Counted from the stretch's first letter, positions 20,364-31,196 are shown. The stretch: DNA of 64,000 nt from Phytopythium helicoides (GCA_024867545.1 JANFNE010000025.1:1-64000), one strand, 5' to 3'. Made by a program: numbers and translations. The notes: generated by a model not told the origin, from the letters alone.

Positions 20364-20669
20364 TTAAGCAGAATGCTCTGCTAGCCACGACTTCAATGCA
20401 GGCACTGAGGTCTTGCAGTTGTCGCTGAAGATGCCATCGATGCCCATGTTAAAGAGCTCGTAGTACTCGAGTGTTGGGTCGCTCGAGTAGTTGACCGCGA
20501 GGCGGTAGGCCTCGTCACGCATCGTCCAAGTGTGCACCTTGAGGCCGGCAGCATGGGCGTCGTCAATCAACTTCTGGTACTCGTGAACGTAGTAGTCTGC
20601 GTCCGAGACCTTGCCGTCGTTGTTGTAGTCTAGGGTATTGCCATCAGAGTCAACCTCAACAGCAGTGCC
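20364..20669 (-). pseudogene. Truncated 3' copy of the phosphodiesterase gene
   Basis: Encodes only the last 101 residues of the GDPD at 15466-16671, identical to them, from GTAVEVDSDGNTLDY to the stop. The catalytic N-terminal half is absent. The frame continues upstream to 20804 into unrelated sequence (start MQLFIRCWYRVPEKRGGH), so a chimeric protein could be made, but it would lack the active site. Created by the inverted duplication. Confidence 0.93.
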
Positions 20670-21164
20670 ATTGGCGAGCTGCATAGTGCTGCCAGTGGAA
20701 TTCCTTGTTATAATTACACCTGTGCCTTTGCTACCGATGATATGAAGAATATGACCACCTCGCTTTTCAGGCACTCGGTACCAGCACCTAATGAATAGCT
20801 GCATTCCAAGTCAATCTGCCACCGAAAACGCCGTCTGAGGCTTGCGGCTCAAACACTCTGCGCTTTTTATTTCAAAGGTAGAGGAAATTATTGTGTTCGA
20901 GGCAACTTGATGATGAAGTTGATGATGATGCTTACATCAGGTGTTTGGCTCATTCTCTTATTGTATCCTGGGCTACGACCCAGACACAACATAATTGAGA
21001 GCATTTTGCTAACGGAGAGTTAAATGCTCTACTGCTGGTGCCCCCATGAAAATCAAGCTGTGTACAGACATTCACAACAAACATCGAATCGTTCATTCAC
21101 CAACCGGATCGGATTCACTCCAAGAAAGGGCGATAACCGGGCTCGAGACGAAAACATCGTATGT
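20670..21164. other. 495-bp unique filler between two truncated genes
   Basis: This sits exactly between the breakpoint inside the phosphodiesterase copy and the breakpoint inside the kinase copy. I see no match to the rest of the window. Minus-strand frames extend both truncated genes into it for about 45 and 37 residues. No transposon family was recognised. Confidence 0.75.
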
Positions 21165-21874
21165 CGCTTATGTAGCGGCCCTAGAACCTTTTGGATGAGA
21201 TACAGCTGATCGATCTCGCTTTCACCCGGGAACATGGGCTGACCCTCCACCAACTCGCCCATTATGCATCCAATAGCCCAAATATCGACGGATTTCCCAT
21301 ACTTGGTGTCCCCGAGCAATAACTCGGGAGCGCGGTACCACCGCGTCGCCACGTACTCGGTCATGTCGTTGTCTCTTGTTGCTGCCGCTGCTCCTCCACT
21401 ACCAGCAGATATCATTCGCGCAAAGCCAAAGTCACATAGCCGCAGTGAATGCTCACCGTTGGAGATGTTCACGAGTAGGTTCTCTGGCTTGATGTCACGG
21501 TGGATGACATTGTTTGAGTGGCAATAGTGGATAGCGCAACAGAGCTGAAAGACATACGAGCGAACGATGTCGGCATCGAGACCATTCGGACGGTCCTCCA
21601 GTACCTCGAGCATGTTCTTCTCGACGTACTCGAATACAAGATAAAGCCGGCCCTTGCGTCGAAAGGCCTCCTTGAGCCCCACAACGTTCCCGTGCTTGAG
21701 CAGACGTAGCATCTTGACCTCACGCAGTGTCGTCTTGCGCACCATCGGGTCATCGTCCTCGTTCTCCTTGAACTTTTTCACGGCCACAAGCTCGCTCGTC
21801 TCCTTGTTGCGGCATTTGAGCACGACGCCATAGGCACCTTCGCCCACGACACCGAGCACCTCGTACTTGTTCAT
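21165..21874 (-). pseudogene. Truncated CDKL-type kinase copy
   Basis: Inverted copy of the first 236 residues of the kinase at 25711 (start [18 protein letters not shown]). It is identical through VLGPLHKRH and then breaks at 21165. The frame continues to 21053 with 37 unrelated residues. It keeps the glycine loop, [11 protein letters not shown] and TEY but lacks the C-terminal part of the catalytic lobe, so it is probably inactive. Coordinates pair with 25711-26420 by the sum 47585. Confidence 0.92.
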
Positions 21875-22246
21875 CGCGTCACGTCGCGTCACGAAGGCCG
21901 AGCGGAGTACGTAGGCACCAACGACACATCCAAACTCGCGGTCATCAATCACTGCGCTATTTATTGCCTGGCTTCAAGTTGTCCGTGACGCGTTCAAAAT
22001 ACACCTCGGCAAGTCCACAAGTTGAAGTTGCAAATAGAGCAGAGCACCCCGAAAGTGGCGCACACAATCCGTACCAAACACTGCAAAGTCCGAAATGAAT
22101 CCGAATGAACTCGAGCAACGACAATCTGTATGACCATCACCGGACTTACGACGCTACCCCACTTTCTCTGTCTACAATACGACCATCACAGCCACGCTGT
22201 GACTCTACTTACATCAAGGACGATAGACTTCCGCGCACTCGCTCGC

Positions 22247-23035
22247 TTACACGTACTGAATGGTGCTCGTCGAGTACTTGCAGAGCGATCCCGAGGGACC
22301 CGAGCCGAGGATCTTGGGCTCGCCCGACGACACGCCCTGCGACCACTGGCACACGGGCTTCTTGCTGCCACCCTTGATCTTGATGTTGGTGAGCGTGGCC
22401 TGGTCGTTGAAGTTCTTGTTGACCGTGACGATGCTGGACTTCGGGTTGACGGCGTACACGTTGGTGAGCGAGACCTTGCGCTGCTTGTTGCCGCACGTGC
22501 CGCACGAGCGGTAGAGCTTGCCGAAGTCCTGAGCGTAGAAGCCCTCGATCTGCACCGTGCCGAGGCCGTTGTGCTGGATCACCTTGTCGTCGGCGTAGCG
22601 AGCACCGCCGCCAATGACCTTGGACACGCTCGAGGCCGAGCCGCCCTTGATGGACAGCGCGTCCTCGCACACGTCGTCCCACCAAACGTTCTGGATCGTG
22701 CAGCCGCTCTGCTCGCAGTGGACGCCCTCCATCTGGTTCTTGCCGATGATGACGTTCTTGAGGGTGCCGCCGGCCTCGACGAGGAACACGGCCGTGTCCT
22801 TGCCGCTCTCCTTCTGGCCACCACACTTGATGTTGGAGCGCTCGTACGTCTTCATGCCACCGTCGAACACCTCGCCCTTCTTGACGACGTACGGCTTGCT
22901 GTAGGTGACGAGGCCCTTGCTGGCGGGCCACGTTCCCGTGGGCATGGCGGCAGCCTCCGAGCGCATCGACTCGCCGTTGGCGACGGCAGCGACGGCGGCG
23001 AGCGCGAGGGTGACGAGCGACAGAGCGTTGACCAT
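22247..23035 (-). CDS. Pectate lyase, PL3 family, copy 3 (262 aa)
   Basis: Protein identical to copies 1, 2 and 4, with signal peptide and complete PL3 core. It lies downstream of, and in the opposite half of the repeat from, copy 4, and next to the truncated kinase instead of the phosphodiesterase. The last bases before the breakpoint at 22097 belong to the phosphodiesterase-side flank, which shows that this copy derives from the copy-1 end of the repeat. Confidence 0.95.
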   Translation of the reverse strand: MVNALSLVTLALAAVAAVANGESMRSEAAAMPTGTWPASKGLVTYSKPYVVKKGEVFDGGMKTYERSNIKCGGQKESGKDTAVFLVEAGGTLKNVIIGKNQMEGVHCEQSGCTIQNVWWDDVCEDALSIKGGSASSVSKVIGGGARYADDKVIQHNGLGTVQIEGFYAQDFGKLYRSCGTCGNKQRKVSLTNVYAVNPKSSIVTVNKNFNDQATLTNIKIKGGSKKPVCQWSQGVSSGEPKILGSGPSGSLCKYSTSTIQYV

Positions 23036-23079
23036 GGTGTTTGGTTGGTAGTTGCGAGTGTTGCTGGACTTGGCGGAGC

Positions 23080-23094
23080 AAATTGCAGAATGAG
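23080..23094 (-). promoter_or_regulatory. Oomycete initiator of PL3 copy 3
   Basis: Same CTCATTCTGCAATTT element, 45 bp before the ATG. Confidence 0.8.
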
Positions 23095-24500
23095 AAGGAA
23101 AGGAGAGCGCGTGGTGGATTAGAGGCTGCACACAGCCAGCTCTCTCAGTTGCGGGTTGAGTGAGTATCACCAGTAAGCCAGAGCCGGTCGCGTCGTGGAG
23201 ACGCAGGTGGTCAACCAATTCTGCTGTTGTCGTGACCTTTACTGGAGCTCTGCTAAGTGGGTATCGTGAACGGAGACCGCATCGTCGAGTGTAGACGAGC
23301 TCTTGCTGTTCGAGTGACACGGGTCTCCTCAGCAGCTGTTTTGCCAGAACGGGAGCTTAGTCCGCTGGAGCGTCTGGTTGTCGCGCCTAAACGCACTAAA
23401 ATAATCTGTTGAAATTAAAAAGCGGCCGATGGCTCATCGAGCAATTAGTCGAGCAGGTGAGCTTGCGACCGACTAATGGGCCGACCAAGGAGTGGATCCA
23501 GCTCTTCTCTTGGTCAGTGGCCATGGCAACGAGGCTCTTCGATGAAAGATGCAATACAGTGCATTGCAGTAGACGTCATGATCGTCTTGGCTCGTGTTTT
23601 ATTTGTTGTTGACATGCACATCAGTATCCATTGCCACTAGCAGAGCGCTCTGTCTGTGCGACGGATGTCTCGCCTTTACAGGCGTCCGCGCGATAGTCGA
23701 CGCCGGCTGCAGCAAACGAATGGGGAGCGAAACCTGCTGCTTGCTCCCATCTCGATCACCATCTTCGGACAGCAAGACTCGGTAATTTGGCCTGCGCATG
23801 CCAGCCCACACCAGGAATAATCACGATTACGATAGTGCAAGCCGATACTGTAAGTACTCCGGGCTCCAGACTCCGGACTCCGGAGAGCGCGCCCGTGTCA
23901 CGGCGCCTTGTACAGTAGAGAGCATGGCGCGTTCAAATCGCTCGGGATCACCACCCGATGCAGATGCACACGGACATTCCTCGCTGTTCAAGGATACCGC
24001 GAGCGCGCGCTACATGCAGCCTGCTGCAGATTCACAAACGAACGCAGATCGCATCAAAAGTCTCGCGAACCTCGACCTCCGAGCGGGCTTGACGCCAGCG
24101 GTTCTGGATACGCGTCGTTTCTACACTGGGCGATTAGCGCGCTCGCAACCGAACGATGTCACCCACCCATCACCCTACGTTAGTCGCGCCGAACAGCAAA
24201 TCACACCATCCAGCAGATCTGTTTGCGACCACCTGCGGCGCAGGCTGCGCGTCCACACGCTCTCTTCTGTGAAGCTATCGTCACGGAATTGGTCGTGATG
24301 GTGATTGTCACCGTGCACGGTCCTCTGCCTCAGGTCTGACAACTGTATTCTACATTCAATACTCTCATCCAGAGTCCTGTAAACCTGACGACGCGACTGC
24401 AACAGGATTCCCTTCCTGCTCCTTTCTCGACCTCTGCTGGTCTACAACGGATACTCTAGCCAACCACTTCACCCACCCCACCACGCGCTCTCCTTTCCTT

Positions 24501-24515
24501 CTCATTCTGCAATTT
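24501..24515 (+). promoter_or_regulatory. Oomycete initiator of PL3 copy 4
   Basis: Same CTCATTCTGCAATTT element, 45 bp before the ATG. Confidence 0.8.
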
Positions 24516-24559
24516 GCTCCGCCAAGTCCAGCAACACTCGCAACTACCAACCAAACACC

Positions 24560-25348
24560 ATGGTCAACGCTCTGTCGCTCGTCACCCTCGCGCTCGCCGC
24601 CGTCGCTGCCGTCGCCAACGGCGAGTCGATGCGCTCGGAGGCTGCCGCCATGCCCACGGGAACGTGGCCCGCCAGCAAGGGCCTCGTCACCTACAGCAAG
24701 CCGTACGTCGTCAAGAAGGGCGAGGTGTTCGACGGTGGCATGAAGACGTACGAGCGCTCCAACATCAAGTGTGGTGGCCAGAAGGAGAGCGGCAAGGACA
24801 CGGCCGTGTTCCTCGTCGAGGCCGGCGGCACCCTCAAGAACGTCATCATCGGCAAGAACCAGATGGAGGGCGTCCACTGCGAGCAGAGCGGCTGCACGAT
24901 CCAGAACGTTTGGTGGGACGACGTGTGCGAGGACGCGCTGTCCATCAAGGGCGGCTCGGCCTCGAGCGTGTCCAAGGTCATTGGCGGCGGTGCTCGCTAC
25001 GCCGACGACAAGGTGATCCAGCACAACGGCCTCGGCACGGTGCAGATCGAGGGCTTCTACGCTCAGGACTTCGGCAAGCTCTACCGCTCGTGCGGCACGT
25101 GCGGCAACAAGCAGCGCAAGGTCTCGCTCACCAACGTGTACGCCGTCAACCCGAAGTCCAGCATCGTCACGGTCAACAAGAACTTCAACGACCAGGCCAC
25201 GCTCACCAACATCAAGATCAAGGGTGGCAGCAAGAAGCCCGTGTGCCAGTGGTCGCAGGGCGTGTCGTCGGGCGAGCCCAAGATCCTCGGCTCGGGTCCC
25301 TCGGGATCGCTCTGCAAGTACTCGACGAGCACCATTCAGTACGTGTAA
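24560..25348 (+). CDS. Pectate lyase, PL3 family, copy 4 (262 aa)
   Basis: Fourth identical PL3 gene. Its 3' flank leads into the intact kinase gene across what looks like the older, undisturbed junction at 25491. This copy next to the full kinase, together with copy 1 next to the full phosphodiesterase, may mark the two ends of the ancestral locus. Confidence 0.95.
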   Translation: MVNALSLVTLALAAVAAVANGESMRSEAAAMPTGTWPASKGLVTYSKPYVVKKGEVFDGGMKTYERSNIKCGGQKESGKDTAVFLVEAGGTLKNVIIGKNQMEGVHCEQSGCTIQNVWWDDVCEDALSIKGGSASSVSKVIGGGARYADDKVIQHNGLGTVQIEGFYAQDFGKLYRSCGTCGNKQRKVSLTNVYAVNPKSSIVTVNKNFNDQATLTNIKIKGGSKKPVCQWSQGVSSGEPKILGSGPSGSLCKYSTSTIQYV

Positions 25349-25710
25349 GCGAGCGAGTGCGCGGAAGTCTATCGTCCTTGATGTAAGTAGAGTCACAGCG
25401 TGGCTGTGATGGTCGTATTGTAGACAGAGAAAGTGGGGTAGCGTCGTAAGTCCGGTGATGGTCATACAGATTGTCGTTGCTCGAGTTCATTTCGGACTTT
25501 GCAGTGTTTGGTACGGATTGTGTGCGCCACTTTCGGGGTGCTCTGCTCTATTTGCAACTTCAACTTGTGGACTTGCCGAGGTGTATTTTGAACGCGTCAC
25601 GGACAACTTGAAGCCAGGCAATAAATAGCGCAGTGATTGATGACCGCGAGTTTGGATGTGTCGTTGGTGCCTACGTACTCCGCTCGGCCTTCGTGACGCG
25701 ACGTGACGCG

Positions 25711-27504
25711 ATGAACAAGTACGAGGTGCTCGGTGTCGTGGGCGAAGGTGCCTATGGCGTCGTGCTCAAATGCCGCAACAAGGAGACGAGCGAGCTTGTG
25801 GCCGTGAAAAAGTTCAAGGAGAACGAGGACGATGACCCGATGGTGCGCAAGACGACACTGCGTGAGGTCAAGATGCTACGTCTGCTCAAGCACGGGAACG
25901 TTGTGGGGCTCAAGGAGGCCTTTCGACGCAAGGGCCGGCTTTATCTTGTATTCGAGTACGTCGAGAAGAACATGCTCGAGGTACTGGAGGACCGTCCGAA
26001 TGGTCTCGATGCCGACATCGTTCGCTCGTATGTCTTTCAGCTCTGTTGCGCTATCCACTATTGCCACTCAAACAATGTCATCCACCGTGACATCAAGCCA
26101 GAGAACCTACTCGTGAACATCTCCAACGGTGAGCATTCACTGCGGCTATGTGACTTTGGCTTTGCGCGAATGATATCTGCTGGTAGTGGAGGAGCAGCGG
26201 CAGCAACAAGAGACAACGACATGACCGAGTACGTGGCGACGCGGTGGTACCGCGCTCCCGAGTTATTGCTCGGGGACACCAAGTATGGGAAATCCGTCGA
26301 TATTTGGGCTATTGGATGCATAATGGGCGAGTTGGTGGAGGGTCAGCCCATGTTCCCGGGTGAAAGCGAGATCGATCAGCTGTATCTCATCCAAAAGGTT
26401 CTAGGGCCGCTACATAAGCGCCATATGGAGCTTTTCTCAACGAATCCGCGCTTTTCTGGTATGAAAATCCCTGACGTGAAGCACCCTGAAACATTACATC
26501 GCCGATACTGTGGTCGGCTTTCGAAGAAGGCAATAGCATTTCTTGAGGCAACAGTGCAACTTTGCCCGGAAGATCGTTTAACAAGTGAAGAGTGCCTGAA
26601 GCATCCTTACTTCCAGGGTTTGACGCCTCCACTTTTGGAAGCCGATCCGATCAGCAATGTCACCAGCTCCAATATGAATGGGGTTGCAGTAGCGGATGCC
26701 CGACAGTCGACACAATTTCAAGTAGACTTGGTCAAGGCAACTAACCCACCAAACGTTGAAGATGAAGATGAAAGAAGTGGAGTCGACGGATCTCAGCCGG
26801 ATTCATCAAGACGAAAGTGTCGAACTGCAACTCGTGCCGAAGAAAAATCATTATCTGCATCCTTGCGAGGAGAAAAAAGACGATCGGGAAGCCGAAAGGG
26901 GAAAAAAGACTCGGGTTCGTACTTGGTCAGCAACTCCAGCATGCGGAAACTCGGCGAGCCTTCGGAGGACAGCTTGTGCGGTTGGACTTCGTCCTCAAAC
27001 ATTTGGCGACAAAGTCCTGAGGAAGTTGCATCTCCTAAAGACGATGATGGATCGTGGATGAGCGCACCAACAGGTCGTCGTAGGGAAAGAAAAAAAGGCG
27101 GACAAGTTCCAAAGCCTACCAGTGGTGGAAGCAAGAAGAGGAGTGATCAAATTCCAGTATGTATCGCGATGGTGCGACCAGTTTCTCGCCAAGTACTTTT
27201 GGCTCATCAACAACAGCAGCAGCAGCAACCGCAACTACCACTGCGCGAGAGAGAATCCTACGCACGATATTTGCCACACTTGACAAGTGCACACGCGGAC
27301 GGTGCAACTGAGCTTACAAGTCCTTCAGCTTCCCATCTTGTCAGTGCGGGGCTGACATCACAGACACAGGGAGATGGCAACGAGCTTGACGACAAACAGG
27401 ACGAGGACGACGTGTACAACTACCCCGTATATCCACTAGGCAAGAAGTCATCGCGAAGAGTGCGTGAAAGAACAGATATCACTGACTGCACCTCCGAGGG
27501 GTAA
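25711..27504 (+). CDS. CDKL-type serine/threonine kinase (597 aa)
   Basis: The kinase domain covers residues about 4-310. It has the glycine loop GEGAYGVV (11-18), the VAIK-type lysine in [25 protein letters not shown], an activation-loop TEY and [11 protein letters not shown]. The N-terminus closely resembles animal CDKL5 and relatives, including [15 protein letters not shown] kinases lie near MAP kinases and CDKs and are linked to cilia and flagella; a flagellar role in zoospores is an inference. The C-terminal 290 residues are low-complexity, Ser/Lys-rich, with a short Gln run. The ATG at 25711 is chosen over 25633 because the kinase homology starts there. Its 5' part is duplicated at 21165. 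Confidence 0.93.
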   Translation: MNKYEVLGVVGEGAYGVVLKCRNKETSELVAVKKFKENEDDDPMVRKTTLREVKMLRLLKHGNVVGLKEAFRRKGRLYLVFEYVEKNMLEVLEDRPNGLDADIVRSYVFQLCCAIHYCHSNNVIHRDIKPENLLVNISNGEHSLRLCDFGFARMISAGSGGAAAATRDNDMTEYVATRWYRAPELLLGDTKYGKSVDIWAIGCIMGELVEGQPMFPGESEIDQLYLIQKVLGPLHKRHMELFSTNPRFSGMKIPDVKHPETLHRRYCGRLSKKAIAFLEATVQLCPEDRLTSEECLKHPYFQGLTPPLLEADPISNVTSSNMNGVAVADARQSTQFQVDLVKATNPPNVEDEDERSGVDGSQPDSSRRKCRTATRAEEKSLSASLRGEKRRSGSRKGKKDSGSYLVSNSSMRKLGEPSEDSLCGWTSSSNIWRQSPEEVASPKDDDGSWMSAPTGRRRERKKGGQVPKPTSGGSKKRSDQIPVCIAMVRPVSRQVLLAHQQQQQQQPQLPLRERESYARYLPHLTSAHADGATELTSPSASHLVSAGLTSQTQGDGNELDDKQDEDDVYNYPVYPLGKKSSRRVRERTDITDCTSEG

Positions 27505-27674
27505 TCAAGTAATTGATTGGTGGAATGTCTAGTTGATAAAGATAATACTGAAGTAAGCTCAGCTGCAAATAGCATCGTCGGCAAAGATTGTTTTGCTTCT
27601 CCATCAACTGGATGGCAAACAAGTGCAAACACTTCAATCCTTCTGCTTGCATGGTTCCTTCTTACGCTTAGACT

Positions 27675-30600
27675 ATGTTCCAGAGTGCCGTTATCCGTGA
27701 TGAGTTTGTCTTCTCGGGACACAATGCTGCGCTGACGGCAGTGTGCTTCAATCGACACCAAGACTGTTTTGTGTCTGCAGATGACAACTCGCTCCGGCTT
27801 TGGCGACCACAGCGGTCGCAGCAGTCGTCACAACAACCGCAGCTCCGAATTGTCAGTCTTCCTCCTCGCACTAACAATTTTATCCAGGCACTTGAGTACA
27901 TCAGCACGCGACAGCTTTATGTTGCATCGACGCTAAACGGGACGCTGAAGACCTTTGACTCCGGTTTAAACGAACTTGGCGCCATCTTCACCGGCCGCGC
28001 GACTATCCTGAGCATCGTATTCGACAGCAAACGTGGTCGGTTGCTAACTGGCGGTGTCGATGGGTGTGGAGCGTGGCAGGTCCGAGGGAAGCAAGTGCCA
28101 CTTGGGGGTAATGCCACAACAGCATCAGATGCGGCAGTGAACCCTCAATACGAGCTGTCTGTGTTACCCAGCTTCTTTCATGGATATCCTCAACAGTCCA
28201 TGGCACCAACAGCAAGCCCGAATCGCACTAGTAAGCGATCTCGGGGTCACAATGACAGTGATAGCTCAGTGAATCCAGGCAATGATAAGTGGGTCCGAAA
28301 TGTATTACTGAACACCGAAGCCAGCAGATTCTACGCTCAGAGTGCAAGTCACATTGATGTATTCGCCGCAGTGGATGGAGCTTTTGTTGAGCGCCATGCA
28401 GATCTCTTTCCACTTGAGTATGGTGCACTCTCAGCGTTCGCACTCCATGAACGCTCCCAATACTTGATCTGCGGCACAAGCTCAGGTGCCATTTTTGTGC
28501 TTTCGCAGCGACCAACATCAGTTGTTCATGCCTTTAAAGATCACACAGCAGCAATTTCGAGTCTCGCAGTACTCGAGGCGTCAGGGCTTGTGCTGTCAAG
28601 TTCATTGGACGGAACTGTACGGATATGGGACCTCGAAGCTCGCCGCCAAGTGCATCGACTTGATCTCGGACAACCTGTTCAGGCATTACAACTACTTTCA
28701 GGCTCAAGCGCACTGACTGCTGGTCCTTCACACCAGTCACAGCGCTTCTACTGCCGCATCCGAAGCAGCGTTCGCATCTTTCGCATTCAATCGACTATCA
28801 AAGAGCACATGGCGTGCTTAGCTCCTATTAGCATTCTCACACGTGTCCCCGTGCCACAACCTGCCCAATTAGCACGGTATGAGAAGAAAATCAACAAGTC
28901 TATTCCGTCACCCGTACGTTCCATACCTGTAACAAAGAATGGCAAACCAGCGAAGAAGAACGGATTGATTTCAAGTGCTGTATCGGCCAAACATCGAGGA
29001 GCTCCATCTCTTCAGCCAGGTATTCGTATCCATTTATCAGAGAGCGATGAAGACGACAGTGACTGTGCTGTCAGCGACTGGAGCGAGAGCGAAAACGAGA
29101 GCGATGAAGATGTAGGTGCAGCTGGCGGTGGCGGTGGCGACCAAGATGCTGCTGTTAGCCGTCAATTAATCCTTGCAGCTGGAACTGATAGAACCATCCG
29201 GATCTTTGCTGGCCGAGCTGCTAATGAGGCACCGAGTTTCACTTGGATCCCGGAAGAAGACGCTCTCGATCTGATTGCCTTCGCGCTTCACCCTACCACA
29301 CGTCACCTCTTCCTATTGCTTGATAGCCAGAGACTTCTGATCGTAGACGCCACAACCCCACCAAACGCAGACTCTATCGACGGCAAGCGATCTACTGTTG
29401 AGCGCGTCGTGAACTTCGGTGGATCACCAGCGAAATCTCTGCCTAAACTTTCAAGCAATGGTTCGGTCCCTGTCGTCGAGAACGGTTCCCTCGCTATTGC
29501 AGCTGAATCGACCGACAGCAGGAGAGCTAGCCTTTTTCATAATCCAAATTTTCAGGCACAACTTTCCCCCCTAAGTTTGAGGCGACCTAGCAGTGTTGTG
29601 GGTGCTCGAAACTCAAGTGTTAGAGGTCAACTCCATAAACGAAAGGAAGCCATAGGTAACTCCACGCCAACCTCTACCAGTCGTGCTTCGAGTGGGCTGT
29701 TATATCACCAGCGCAGCAGCTCAACATCGACTGCTGCTAGCCTACGAGGGGCTCTTCGGTGCATCTGTGTGTGCCTCTACCCACCAATTTTCCATGCTGC
29801 GTCTCCTCTGGCCGCTTTATCACCCAGTGGTTCTGTTCGCGAGTCATCTGCAGCTGGTGAAGAGCAGCTTCTGACTCCGGCCACACAAGCTAAGTGGTTC
29901 AGTCGCACAATGACGCTCAAGCGACAAGCATCAACTCTTGCTCACGAGCTCAAGAAGCATGAACGAGGTGCAGCAAATGACAGTCTCCACAGTAATGCCG
30001 GTCGGCGACCGCGACTCGTGCGATCTGAGTGGGAGTGGATCGCGTGTGGATCCGAGTTTGGTCACTTGCTTTTTTGGCACACTGGGCTTAGTGACAGCGA
30101 TACAGATGCCATTAGCATCGATGCTCACGACTCGGCTGTCGTGTCTATTGCAACCTCACAGTCATCGGCTTTGCTGGTGAGCCTCGATGCTGGACACCGA
30201 GCCCACCTGTGGACTTTACAGCCTGTTCTGTCGCTCCGGCACTTGCTTGACCTCCGAGACAAGCCATCATGCTTCGTGCTGTCTGCTAGGTCCGAGCTGC
30301 TACTTGCAGGTTTTGACGACGGACGTGTTAGTATTACGGACGCCAGCGACCTCGCACACGTTGAGACGTTCCCATTCCCATTCCGTTCAGACGCTACGTT
30401 TGAGGCGGACGACCACCAGCACTCGGCCATGGTCAGCGCAGGTGACTTCCTGGACGAGAAGCAAATAGTGCTGACCGTAAGCGTAGACGCTATTGTGAAA
30501 GTCTGGGACCAGCGACGGACTCTGTTGAGGCAAGTGACGATTTCATCGGCCCTGACATCATTATGCTTCATGAACACACACGGCGACATCATGGCTGGTT

Positions 30601-31196
30601 TGCCTGCTGGTATCTTTGTGCTTTCGCGGCACGACGTGCTACCTGAGAAGCTCGTGACGCAAGGTAGCCCTCAGCGCCAGCGAAAACAGAAGAAGTGTCC
30701 GTTTGAAGCAGAATTACATCCAGAATCCATGGCTAGTGCGTCGACGGGATCTATTGATCCCCCTTCAGCACCAAGCGAGATTTCGCCATCACCAGACAAG
30801 TCCGTATTACACCCAGAGCAGCAGTCAACAATGACTCCTAAATCGAGCAATCTCCACGAAGTCCAGTCTCCGCCAAACCTGGACGCACTCTTTTCACGCA
30901 TTAACGACCGACCGCTGGCTGCTGCCAGTCAGCTCCATGCCCCAGTACTCCGACCGTTGCAGTCGCCAAGGGTTGGGCTCCATGAGTCCAGCCGGATAGC
31001 GCAAAAGATCGACGCTGATCGGCAGGTACGGCTTTTGTGCAGGCTCTTTACAATGGGGTGGAGTTTGAAGAGCATGTTGAAACAGCCAACGAGCGAACGA
31101 GATGACCGTGACTGGCGCGACAGTCTATTGTGCGTCCCTCTTGTTGCCATCGCAAATGATTCGCAGCTCTCACATCCCGTTCTTCGCCTTCGGTGA
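27675..31196 (+). CDS. Large WD40-repeat protein (1173 aa)
   Basis: Contains at least two groups of WD40 repeats. In the N-terminal group are FSGHNAALTAVCFNRHQDCF, DGTVRIWDLE at about 310-320 and DRTIRIFAG near 505. In the C-terminal group are GHRAHLWTLQ and DAIVKVWDQRR. An acidic Ser/Asp/Glu stretch lies near residues 455-480 and a Ser-rich linker at about 600-760. WD40 propellers are protein-interaction scaffolds; the exact subfamily is not identified. A canonical GTACGG donor at 31026 and an acceptor TTTACAG ending at 31204 would give an alternative Ser-rich C-terminus ending near 31335, so the 3' end is uncertain. Confidence 0.85.
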   Translation: MFQSAVIRDEFVFSGHNAALTAVCFNRHQDCFVSADDNSLRLWRPQRSQQSSQQPQLRIVSLPPRTNNFIQALEYISTRQLYVASTLNGTLKTFDSGLNELGAIFTGRATILSIVFDSKRGRLLTGGVDGCGAWQVRGKQVPLGGNATTASDAAVNPQYELSVLPSFFHGYPQQSMAPTASPNRTSKRSRGHNDSDSSVNPGNDKWVRNVLLNTEASRFYAQSASHIDVFAAVDGAFVERHADLFPLEYGALSAFALHERSQYLICGTSSGAIFVLSQRPTSVVHAFKDHTAAISSLAVLEASGLVLSSSLDGTVRIWDLEARRQVHRLDLGQPVQALQLLSGSSALTAGPSHQSQRFYCRIRSSVRIFRIQSTIKEHMACLAPISILTRVPVPQPAQLARYEKKINKSIPSPVRSIPVTKNGKPAKKNGLISSAVSAKHRGAPSLQPGIRIHLSESDEDDSDCAVSDWSESENESDEDVGAAGGGGGDQDAAVSRQLILAAGTDRTIRIFAGRAANEAPSFTWIPEEDALDLIAFALHPTTRHLFLLLDSQRLLIVDATTPPNADSIDGKRSTVERVVNFGGSPAKSLPKLSSNGSVPVVENGSLAIAAESTDSRRASLFHNPNFQAQLSPLSLRRPSSVVGARNSSVRGQLHKRKEAIGNSTPTSTSRASSGLLYHQRSSSTSTAASLRGALRCICVCLYPPIFHAASPLAALSPSGSVRESSAAGEEQLLTPATQAKWFSRTMTLKRQASTLAHELKKHERGAANDSLHSNAGRRPRLVRSEWEWIACGSEFGHLLFWHTGLSDSDTDAISIDAHDSAVVSIATSQSSALLVSLDAGHRAHLWTLQPVLSLRHLLDLRDKPSCFVLSARSELLLAGFDDGRVSITDASDLAHVETFPFPFRSDATFEADDHQHSAMVSAGDFLDEKQIVLTVSVDAIVKVWDQRRTLLRQVTISSALTSLCFMNTHGDIMAGLPAGIFVLSRHDVLPEKLVTQGSPQRQRKQKKCPFEAELHPESMASASTGSIDPPSAPSEISPSPDKSVLHPEQQSTMTPKSSNLHEVQSPPNLDALFSRINDRPLAAASQLHAPVLRPLQSPRVGLHESSRIAQKIDADRQVRLLCRLFTMGWSLKSMLKQPTSERDDRDWRDSLLCVPLVAIANDSQLSHPVLRLR

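Larger units (their letters stand above)
19198..20669. repeat. Right arm of the first pectate-lyase inverted repeat
   Basis: Reverse complement of 16366-17837. The outer end stops inside the phosphodiesterase coding sequence, at the codon after KGT in the parent gene. Confidence 0.95.
21165..23117. repeat. Left arm of the kinase/pectate-lyase inverted repeat
   Basis: Pairs with 24478-26420. The arms are 1,953 and 1,943 bp; the 10-bp difference is the insertion at the 22097 junction. Contains the truncated kinase and PL3 copy 3. Confidence 0.93.
22098..25491. repeat. 3,394-bp direct repeat, copy 2
   Basis: Second copy of 16818-20211 (offset +5,280), carrying PL3 copies 3 and 4 and the spacer. 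Confidence 0.95.
24478..26420. repeat. Right arm of the kinase/pectate-lyase inverted repeat
   Basis: Reverse complement of 21165-23117, ending inside the intact kinase gene after codon KR of GPLHKRH. Confidence 0.93.

Noticed and set aside
16366..26420. Possibility that the PL3 duplication is an assembly artefact
   Set aside because: Not fully excluded, but breakpoints are precise, fall inside genes, include a unique filler and a chimeric junction, and differ between the two sides, which is hard to obtain from simple misassembly.
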